DNA from: Microstegium vimineum
Lineage: Eukaryota; Streptophyta; Magnoliopsida; Poales; Poaceae
Assembly: GCA_022036555.1 (NCBI GenBank)
Contig: CM039119.1
Location: forward strand, 27,493,694-27,557,693
DNA length: 64,000 nt
Direction: 5' to 3'
Shown here: piece by piece, positions 56,201-64,000 of the stretch
How positions within the stretch are numbered: the stretch's first letter is position 1
Layout: the number at the start of each line of letters is the position of its first letter
Program-made: the position numbers and the translations under genes
Notes under the pieces: generated by a model
Told to the model about the DNA's origin: nothing
Seen by the model: the letters and a program-made list of their open reading frames with translations, nothing else
Databases searched by the model: none

Positions 56201-58047
56201 AGAGAGGAGATTTGCACATACTCGGTAAACGAAATAAAATGTTGCATGAAACATTCATCATGAGCATTCATTCATGTGCATTAGACATGTCTTATTTCTA
56301 ATATATGACTTGTCATATATCTTGAGTCATCATACATGTATACATGCATCCAGGATCGTCGGAGGGAGTAACCTTGCTGGAGTTCGAGGAGATCGAAGGA
56401 GGAGTCCCACCGGAGTTGCAAGCTCCAGAAGCTCCAGAAGGAGAACAGGGTGCTGACCTTCCTGAGTGCCCTAACCACCTTCCCTCTACCTTCGTGAAAG
56501 GCAAGCCCCAGAGCATTCATTCACCTCCCTTATTTTACTTATAATACCACCACTTGTCTGTGCATTAAGTTCATAGGAGTTGAGATGAAACCCTTTGCTG
56601 CATTATATCTCCTTGTCTACTTAAAAGAACCTTGTAGGCCCATGATCGAAACCTCTGCTTAGTCATGCTTAGACCGGTAGCGTGGGTGGTCTATCATCCC
56701 CCACAAAGATAGGTGTTGGCCACGGTTGGCTATAGCTTGCTATCGTGGAAAATAACCATATGAAAGTAATAAATCGAGACCGGGCGGACAAGGTGTTGTG
56801 AGCCACTTGACTCGGAGGTCTTGTGAGCGGGTTCTCTCCGCCTGTGTCGCTAGGCACTGGATCGTGGTTGGACATCTGCCGAGATTGAACGCATGCCTTC
56901 TTCATAGCTGGCCGAATAACTCGTTTCGACCGCGAAGCCTAACTCTATATGTTCGGGTCGGGCTTCCCTCCTACTTGGGTCATGAAGACCGCGAGCGGAT
57001 GACTAGACCGTGGGCAAGCATCCTGATCGTCCTGGCCTGGCACCAAGGGTAGGCACTACTTGATCGACCTGGATACCGTGAGTCGCTACTCATGCCTGTA
57101 ATTGGGACCCCGCGGCTACTCGAGCTATATTGAAGGTGACCCGCATAAGTGTGTCGGCAGGCATACTTGGGTGTGATTGAGGAATAAACCTCCAGCTGGA
57201 TTGGAATTCAATTCGAATCGCGGTCTCTCCCCATCAGTGAGAAACTTGAAAGATCTTCCTCCCACTGTAGAAACATGAACTCTAATAAGTAACCAAAAGA
57301 TGGTTATATGGTTTTGATGCCAAGCACAATATGGTTATTATTGTTTGATAACTCAGTGTTTGCTCTAGAACAGGTGCTAATTAGATCTGATTAATGTTAC
57401 TCAATCTACTGCTAAATGCTGTTTTTCTAATGATGAGAATACATGAGTAATTAGGATGCTCTTTTATGCAAATTTATGCTATCTCACGAGATCCACCTGA
57501 TAAAGCCTTGCATAATCTTTGAAGTGTCTATGGTTATGTATCTATCTCTCTGTCGGGTAAGCCTAGCTGAGTACGATTGAGTACTCAGGGTTTCTTTACC
57601 CTTGTTGCAGATGGTATGGTGTATTCTGGCCATTGTCAGGCATGCCTCTACCCTGCATGTGATGATGAGTGAAGACCAAGGGCAATGGTGGATCCTGCTG
57701 TCTCTCCTTGTTGCTTTTGATGGGACTGTACTAAGCCTGGCACTATATTTATTCTAAACAGTTTGCAATGAGTTTTGTGAAACCTAAACTTCCGCTACTT
57801 TGATTTGAACTCGGTGTTGTAATAACACTTCTCTAAACTCTGTTATAATATTATTTTGTTTCGAACTTATCACTGTGGATGTGCGGTTACTGAATCTAGT
57901 GTTCGATCTCAGGTTGTTACTCATTGTGGATTGAGATCCTTCGAGATTTCTAGGACTACCGGGCTTATATGGGCTCTAGTGTGACAGAGTCGTCAGAAAT
58001 GATGACCATTGCACTAGTGCTCTTATATGTTGGGCGGTTCCGTGACA
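53215..58047 (+). mobile_element. Solo LTR J (chromovirus, Tekay/Del-like) inside element G
   Basis: It begins TGTAACACCC and ends TTCCGTGACA. A perfect AACAG duplication flanks it (53210-53214 and 58048-58052), and the G polyprotein reads on across the joint. No primer site, polypurine tract or polyprotein is found inside and the sequence does not repeat itself, so it is one LTR left by recombination between the LTRs of a full element. At 4833 bp it is very long, but its landmarks parallel the 3' LTR of element I. A GC-rich stretch with open frames (53924-55025) and a short open segment near 56341-56544 have no known domain. Confidence 0.82.
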
Positions 58048-58052
58048 AACAG

Positions 58053-59684
58053 GACTACCGCCGGCTCGCCCTTGTGACCACTGGATTCATCTCCTCCCTG
58101 GCGCCGCACCGTCTGTAGTCCGGCCTTACCGGTACCCCCAACTGCAGAAGGATGAGTTGGAAGTTCAGTGCCACGCCATGCTCGACCAGGGGGTCATTAG
58201 GTCAAGTACCTCACCCTTCTCGGCGCCGGTCTTGTTGGTCAAGAAGCAGGATGGTTCGTGGCGATTCTGCGTGGATTATCGGGGTCAACCAGCTGACCGT
58301 CAAGGACAAATTCCCCATACCCGTCGTGGAGGAGCTGTTTGATGAACTCCACGACGCGCGGTTCTTCACAAAGCTAGATCTCCGCTCCGGTTATCACCAG
58401 GTGCGGGTTCACGCTGAAGATGTGGCCAAGACGGCCTTCAGAACCCATGAAGGCCACTTCGAGTTTTTGGTGATGCTTTTCGGCCTCACGAATGGCCCCG
58501 CCACGTTCCAGAGTATCATGAACACCGTTCTCCGACCTTTCCTCCGTAAGTTCGTTTTGGTCTTCTTCGATGACATCCTAATATACAACCCATCATGGTC
58601 GGCTCATCTCCAACATATCAACGCCATCCTCGCCGCTCTCCGTGAGCACCACTTGCGGCTCAAGCTCTCCAAGTGCTCATTCGCGCATTCGTCTGTCGGC
58701 TACTTGGGACACGTTATCTCTGCCGCGGGTGTGGCTATGGACCACGAAAAGACCGACGCTATTACGGCGTGGCCCCAGCCGCAGTCCGTTCGCGGCCTAC
58801 GCAACTTCCTGGGACTGGCGGGGTATTACCGCCGCTTCATTCAGGGCTATGTTGCCCTCGCCGCGCCCTTGACGACGCTGCTCAAGAAGGCGGGTTTCAC
58901 ATGGACTCCAGAGGCCACCTCAGCGTTCGACACGCTCAAGACGACGCTTTCGTTGGCTCTGGTCCTGTAGCTGCCTGATTTCGATGGGTCGTTCATCGTC
59001 GACTGCGATGCGTCTGGCTCCGGGTTCGGCGCGGTCCTGCATCAGGGCGCGGGGGCACTCGTGTTCTTCAGCCGCCCTTTCGCGGCCCGCCACCTCAAGC
59101 TGGCGGTGTACGAATGGGAACTCATCGGCCTCGTCCATGCGGTCCGACACTGGCGGCCGTACCTCTAGGGACGTGTGTTCGTTGTCCGCACCGACTACTA
59201 CGCCCTCAAGTTCATGCTGGACCAACGCCTGTCGATAGTGCCGCAGCACCAATGGGTAAGAAAACTATTTGCGTATGACTTCACTGTGGAGTACAGGCCC
59301 GGGCGGCTGAATGTGGTCGCCGACGCGCTGTCTCGGCGTGACAGCGAGCTCGACGACAACCGGTTGAACGCCATCTTGACACCGACGTTCCAGTTCTTCG
59401 ACGATCTCCGGCGTGAACTCCAGGATGACCCGACACTCCGTGCGTTCCGCGACACGGTGGTCATGGAACGTGGGGAGCCCTAGTGTGTCCTTGACGGCGT
59501 AGTCCTTCGGGGCACTCGCGTCTACATCCTGGCGTCGTCATCGGCCCTGCAGGCCATCCTGCACCTAGCGCACACGGGCCATGAGGGCGTGCAAAAGACT
59601 CTACACCGCCTGCGCCAGGACTTCTTCATTGAACACGATCGACGGCTCGTGCGGGAATTTGTGGGCTCTTGCGTCACGTGCTAG
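58053..59684 (+). pseudogene. Reverse transcriptase, RNase H and integrase start of element G
   Basis: RT begins with RYPQLQKDELEVQCHAML and APVLLVKKQDGSWRFCVDYR, then after a frameshift near 58285 continues as NQLTVKDKFPIPVVEELFDE, LDLRSGYHQVRVH and VFFDDILIYN with both catalytic Asp. The RNase H part reads FIVDCDASGSGFGAVLHQ, VYEWELIGLVHAVRHWRPYL and VVRTDYYALKFMLDQ. The integrase zinc-binding region has HLAHTGHEGVQKTLHRLRQD and SCVTC. Four TAG codons interrupt this frame: 58968-58970, 59166-59168, 59481-59483 and 59682-59684. The element cannot be active without a helper. Confidence 0.9.
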
Positions 59685-60862
59685 AGCAACAAACCGATCA
59701 TCTGCACCCGACCGACCTCCTCCGGCCGTTGGACATGCCGACCCAAGTCTAGTCGGATATTGCGATGGACTTCATCGACGACCTCCCTCGTGTCAATGGC
59801 AAGAGCATGATCCTCACAGTGGTTGACAGGTTCTCTAAGTATGCTCATTTTCTTCCTCTCAGCCATCCGTATATAGCAGCGTCGGTCGCCAAGGCCTTCT
59901 TTGACAACATCGTCAAGCTCCATGGCCTTCCAGCGTCCATTGTCAGTGACCGCGACCCTGTCTTTACGGGTCATGTCTGTCGCGACTTATTCAAGATGGT
60001 GGGTGTCAAGCTGCGGCTGAGTACCGCCTTCCATCCCCAGACGGACGACCAATTGGAGGTTGTCAATCGCATGATGACGATGTACCTGCGCTGCATCACT
60101 GGGGATCGCCCTCGTTCGTGGCTTGGATGGCTTCCATGGGTGGAATACTATTACAATTCGTTCTACCATTCTGCGCTGCGGGCAACACCCTTTGAAGTCG
60201 TCTACGGCAGCGCTCCGCCCGCCCTGCTGCCATACACGGCGGGAGCGGCCAACACTGGCACCGTCGACGCCATGCTGAGCGACAGGGACGACTTCTTGGC
60301 GGAGGTCCGGGATCAGCTTCTCCAAGCTCAAGCGCACGCCAAGAAATACTATGATCAACGCCATCGGGCCCTCGAGTTTGCAGTTGGGGACTGGGTTCTC
60401 CTCCGACTCCTTCATCGCCCGGCTCAGTCCCTGCTCCTAGGTCCCCGCGGAAAGCTCTCGCCCAGGTTCGCGGGACCTTTTCAGGTCACAGAACGCATTG
60501 GCGACGTCGCCTACCGCCTTCGCCTCCCCGACAACGCCCGCCTCCACGATGTGTTTCACGTGGGCGTCCTCAAGCAGCTCCTGGGGCCAATGCCGGCGTC
60601 TCCACCCGAGCTACCGCCCCTTCACAATGGGGAGATTCTTCACCGCCCAGCTACGGCGGTCCATAGCCAGCTCCGTCGGGGTGTCTGGCACATCATTGTC
60701 CGGTGGGAAGGCCTACCAGAGACAGAGGCCACTTGGGAGCCGGTGGAGGCCTTCCGCGAGCTCTTCCCCGACTTTCAGCTCGAGGACGAGCTGTTCATCG
60801 AGGTGGGGAGAGATGTTATGACCGGCCAAGTCTATAAGCACCGGGATCGTGCACGTGGCTAA
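59685..60862 (+). pseudogene. Integrase core and chromodomain of element G
   Basis: After a frameshift between 59684 and 59750 and a TAG at 59750-59752, a 365-codon frame runs from 59765. It has MDFIDDLPRVNGKSMILTVV, SIVSDRDPVFTGH and DDQLEVVNRMM (the D-D-E core; the usual G before Q is D). KKYYDQRHRALEFAVGDWVL and PRFAGPFQVTERIGDVAYRL form the C-terminal domain. The end, IIVRWEGLPETEATWEPVEA, is a chromodomain. The frame runs 49 bases into the 3' LTR, as is common in this group. It should bind modified histones and target integration; here the upstream stops prevent its synthesis from the full transcript. Confidence 0.9.
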
Positions 60863-61220
60863 ATAGGAGCCAGAGCGCAGTCACCACGGCGCAAGGCAGG
60901 CGCCACAGCGTGAGGCAGGCGCCAACAACTTAAGTTATCAAATCCTAGATGTTAGGATCGTTATCTTTAGCATTTTATTTATTCAGTGAATTTAGTCAAG
61001 GTTGTTAGGAGTAACAATATAAGTACTACACATTGAATCAGGAAATGGATTAGCCTGGGTTTGAGATTATCAGCTCCCATGGGCTCTCAGCCCTACTGTT
61101 CATCGTAATCTCATTGCCGAGAATCGAAGAGCGTCACCACGGCGCCACCGCGCCGCCATCTCTTCAAGCCCCGTTCCTCATCCACGCACGCACACGCCCT
61201 CCGATCCCTTGGCCATACCA
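60814..61220 (+). repeat. Element G 3' LTR
   Basis: 407 bp, followed by the AGGGA duplication. It contains the last codons of the polyprotein. Confidence 0.9.
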
Positions 61221-61225
61221 AGGGA

Positions 61226-62009
61226 GGTGGGTGGTACTGTTTGGCAGCCGTGATGTTTTCTTGTGCCCACTGTTTTTGTGAGGTGAATGCAGAGTTATTC
61301 GCAGTTTCCCCAGGCACTGATTGATTGCTGAATGCAAGGCAACCTTTGACGAGGTACGGTCTTAGGACATTCGCAATGCAGTACTCTTTCTTAATATACA
61401 ATGTCTCACAATATAAAAGGTGTGCTCTTTCTAAAGACACGTATAGCAATATATAGTAATACTAGTTCTAATATATACTCCGCAAGACGTAACTAGTTTT
61501 TATCAATGTCTCATAATATAAAAGGCTTGATCTTTCTGGTTGCACCAGATTTTGTATCAAGATAAAAGGAGCACAAAAGAGTTATTATTTGGAATCGGCT
61601 AAAGTGTTAGCACCAGTTGGTTGTAGGAGATCGGCTATTCTCTTCAGGATTGGCTGTTTACCGAAATTGGATGTTTTTGAGATTCGGTGGGATTTGTGAT
61701 TTAAGGGCTTTGAACCCGAAGGCGACTAGAAAACGTGTCAGGCTCTGCAAGAAGGGAAAGAATAGGGTCTAAGTTATCTACGGTTATGGATAATTATTTA
61801 CTTAGGTTCTCGTATTTGGCTAGGACTTGTTTGAGCCTGGGTATAAATATGAGGCCCGACTATTGTAAAAAAAGACATCATTCAATCAAACACAACCCGG
61901 CTTCGTGCCAAAACCCTAGGTGTAGGAGTACTATAGATCTCAGTGAGTTTCTTTTTCAAGTTAGACTATAACGACTTCAATTGATCTCTAGCTTACTGTA
62001 AGTACCGTC
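61226..62009. other. Intergenic sequence with an LTR-like relic
   Basis: 61226-61560 continues the sequence that originally followed RPB3. It has two copies of a phrase near caatgtctcacaatataaaa (about 61402 and 61505), perhaps MITE remains. From about 61600 to 62009 the sequence resembles an LTR downstream half: a TATA-like gggtataaatatgagg (about 61838), a poly-A region, and a run ending gtaagtaccgtc. No partner LTR or coding part was found. Confidence 0.4.
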
Positions 62010-62149
62010 TGTCGGATACCTGAAAATAGGGTACCCCAACACCACATCTCAAAAAAACAAAAACCCACTCCAACCAAACCTGTCCTGATTTTCCCTTCAC
62101 CAAGCCATGGAAAAAACTCGGTCCAAAGGCTGAATGAGCTCCCAAATCA

Positions 62150-62340
62150 CTTCCCGGGAGGCACTCCACCTCGTCCAACCGGGGGTGACGTCATCATCGA
62201 CATCATTACCCTTCGGGAGGCATTCCGCCCCGTCGGACCGGGGGTGACGTCATCACTCCCCAGGAGGCACTCCGCCTCGTCCAACCGGTGGTGACGTCAT
62301 CACGCCCCGGGAAGCACTCCGCCTCACCCGCCCAGGGTAA
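62150..62340 (+). repeat. Tandem repeat with TGACGTCA sites in H LTR
   Basis: Three full units and a partial fourth of about 47-59 bp. Each begins near gggaggcactccgcctcgtc and continues ccaaccgggggtgacgtcat. The palindrome TGACGTCA is at 62186-62193, 62245-62252 and 62292-62299. It lies about 560-680 bases upstream of the TATA box. Confidence 0.8.
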
Positions 62341-62861
62341 TGGAATCCCCGGTCGGGGGCACACAATGCCGATCGTCCTCTCCGCCAAGGGAGTGGGACC
62401 ACCCGGGCATGGCTTGCCACAACGGTTCCTATTGGGACTCGAAGGACGATGACGATGCCTATGCTGTCTACTCTCCGATCGAGACTCGCCATGCCTAAGC
62501 AAGGCGCGTACGGGTCATGCGACCAGGGACTGTCATGCACCTAACACTGTACGAAGGGATGCGGGGGTGCCTGGTCCTATTTCGCGAACCTTTACCCATC
62601 CCCAAATCGGGAAGCAGGAAGCACCACTCCTAAATGTACCATGAAGGACGCCGAGGCACAGGCGGCACATGACCTGAAGACGTATAGCCATAGTACAGCT
62701 GATGGATAGACAGTCCCATGGTGTATCATCGACACAAGCTCCGGGCGACTTGCCCAAGAAGGAAGACGGGCGGAGGCTCACCGAGCCTCCAATGTCAACA
62801 CTTTGCGCCACACACACGCACACTCTCTCTCAAGGATGTACCCAACACTCTCTCCCTACGG

Positions 62862-62867
62862 TATAAA
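62862..62867 (+). promoter_or_regulatory. TATA box of element H LTR
   Basis: TATAAA in the phrase acggtataaagggag, followed by CT-rich leader sequence. Confidence 0.6.
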
Positions 62868-63231
62868 GGGAGAGAGTATACCCCCAAGCTCGCTCTCTCG
62901 CAAGCATCACACACACACATGCATAGAACTCTCTGACCACTCTTTCGAGCGCTCCGACACTCAGACTCTCGGACTCTCGAACTCACACAAAGACCAAAAT
63001 GCTCATACGCACGAGACTTGGGAAGCGCCTTTCCCTCTCGCACCCGCTTGTAGCTCCCCTTTGCAGGCACCCCCGTGCTTCGTAACAGATCCGGAACCAC
63101 ACTGGACGTAGGGAATTCGTGCCTGAACCAGTATACATCGCCGTGTCATCCTCGCACAACCATCCGAGCTCAGACGTGCTTAGAAATTTACTAGTTGGAT
63201 GTCTAGACCTCGCCATTTTAGACACCAACAG

Positions 63232-63250
63232 TTGGCGCGCTAGGTAGGGG
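63232..63250 (+). other. Primer binding site of element H
   Basis: It reads ttggcgcgctaggtagggg, one base different from element C, and starts one base after the LTR. Confidence 0.83.
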
Positions 63251-64000
63251 AACTTTGCGCGTCACCCGCATTTTCGAGTTTTGGATGGCATCTCATCACG
63301 TCGACTTGCTCCAGGATCTGTCATTGGCTTTGGTAGCCTGGACTTCCAGTGCACTGGACAGGGTGTAGACCTTGTCCTCCTTCGCCCCGCCGCACTTACT
63401 GATGTAGCCGTGGACGCCATCACGACAGCCATGGCCCGCCTCAGCTTGTCTCCCCTTGGAGAGCAGCCTCCCCCAGGGGCCATCGTCCCGGACGCTGATT
63501 ATCCTGGGTTCGAGCGCCATCTCGACGCCCTTATGGGCCCTCAGCCAACCCGAGGGTCCCTCCACAACCTCTACTTCGCGTTCGCTAACGTGGCGATGCA
63601 GCTCGCGGGAGGCCCCTCGCTCTCTCTCGAGCTCCTCTTAGTGCCTGCTCCGACGGTGCTGCCGTATGGCATGCGAAATGCCACTTTGGCCTACTCAGAG
63701 GCGGTGGCCGCGGGTTTCCGCGCTGACCCTGTGGAGGGGACATGCGTCGGGCTCGCGACTCACCACCTTCAGTCCGTCTCCGACCTCCTCTCGATCTTGG
63801 AGGCCATGTCAGACACCTACTCCAGTTGTGGGAGCGTCGATTTCTGGGAACACCTAGACTTCGAGGGTCTGGGTGACAAGGAGACTTTTTATTGTTTCCT
63901 ACATGCTAGTGACTACCTACTCGGGTCCGACTCCAGCGATGGGAGCATCGGCTACAGACATGAGTGCTTCATGTGTGACCCACCACAACATGGAGCGCCC
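63248..64000 (+). CDS. Gag leader reading frame of element H, open at window edge
   Basis: The frame is open from 63248 to the last base, 251 codons, with the first ATG at 63431. Before that ATG it reads VIGFGSLDFQCTGQGVDLVL, matching leader motifs in elements E and F. After it come MARLSLSPLGEQPPPGA, DYPGFERHLDALMGP, LYFAFANVAMQLAGG and an acidic Ser-rich part with CFMCDPPQHGAP at the edge. No enzymatic motif is visible. It is probably the N-terminal region of gag or a separate leader protein. Whether initiation uses 63431 or a non-ATG codon nearer the primer site cannot be told. Absence of any stop over 750 bases suggests that this copy is young or selected. Confidence 0.6.

Larger units (their letters stand above)
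50863..61220 (+). mobile_element. Element G: Reina-like chromovirus, interrupted by solo LTR J
   Basis: LTRs TGTTATGACC to CCATACCA are 50863-51239 (377 bp) and 60814-61220 (407 bp). The flanks carry a perfect AGGGA duplication (50858-50862 and 61221-61225). A tRNA-iMet-type primer site, gag with a zinc knuckle, protease, RT, RNase H, integrase and a chromodomain run on the plus strand. Short LTRs and the CYNCDQPY...GHKC knuckle fit the Reina group. A 4.8-kb solo LTR lies between protease and RT. At least seven stops and several frameshifts make G inactive. It is the nearest element to RPB3. Confidence 0.92.
62010..63230 (+). repeat. Element H 5' LTR
   Basis: It starts TGTCGGATAC and ends GACACCAACA before the primer site. 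It contains a tandem repeat with TGACGTCA sites (about 62150-62340) and a TATA box (62862-62867). Confidence 0.8.
62010..64000 (+). mobile_element. Element H: 5' end of a Tat-type retrotransposon
   Basis: A 1221-bp LTR (62010-63230), a Tat-type primer site and an open leader frame on the plus strand run to the window edge. The LTR start TGTCGGATACCTGAAA...GGGTACCCC resembles the start of the F LTR in its own orientation. The gag core, pol and 3' LTR are outside. Confidence 0.82.

Overview
The window is grass nuclear DNA dominated by nested LTR retrotransposons, with one recognisable host gene. The plant origin is shown by Ty3/gypsy elements of the Tat type (dual RNase H, primer site close to ttggcgcgccaggtagggg), chromodomain Ty3/gypsy elements, Stowaway- and Tourist-like MITEs, and a plant-type RNA polymerase II subunit gene with long introns. 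A panicoid grass (sorghum, sugarcane, Miscanthus or maize group) is the best guess, but that is inference. No tRNA, rRNA or CRISPR array was seen.

Region 1 (1-27.5 kb) is a Russian-doll nest. A LINE remnant (about 26.9-27.2 kb, minus) is interrupted by Tat element E (minus; 5' LTR 25701-26897, gag up to about 23.3 kb). E's gag is in turn interrupted by chromovirus I, of which only the polyprotein tail (45-464) and the 3' LTR (from 619) lie in the window. That LTR carries two insertions: element A (2060-13716, TSD ACCGG) and element C (14930-22086, TSD TGAT core). A's own 5' LTR was split by element B (2123-11175, minus). B and C keep gag and protease remnants but no pol; A keeps no coding region and looks like a deletion derivative of the C family. 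C also carries a 176-codon antisense ORF.

Region 2 (27.5-44.0 kb) is a 342-bp Tourist-like MITE split by Tat element F (27612-43714, minus, TSD AGACT, near-identical LTRs). F has gag, protease, RT, RNase H, a second RNase H and integrase, all with small breaks. Between integrase and the 3' LTR it carries, on the opposite strand, a spliced six-exon gene (30870-35000) of the 'putative gypsy type transposon' family with a long coiled coil. Several repeat arrays lie in the same interval.

Region 3 (44.3-50.8 kb) is the host gene: the RPB3 (third-largest) subunit of RNA polymerase II in three exons, 328 aa, with a GC-AG first intron. MITEs and other insertions lie in the introns.

Region 4 (50.9-61.2 kb) is chromovirus G (Reina-like, short LTRs, TSD AGGGA), inserted 303 bp past the RPB3 stop. 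It is interrupted between protease and RT by a 4.8-kb solo LTR J (TSD AACAG). Region 5 (61.2-64.0 kb) holds an LTR-like relic and the 5' end of Tat element H (LTR 62010-63230), whose gag leader frame is open to the window edge.

The most notable points are the spliced antisense gene in F, the antisense ORF in C, the GC-AG intron of RPB3, the shared leader motif of E, F and H, and the concentration of amber codons at sites consistent with CHG-context C-to-T decay.
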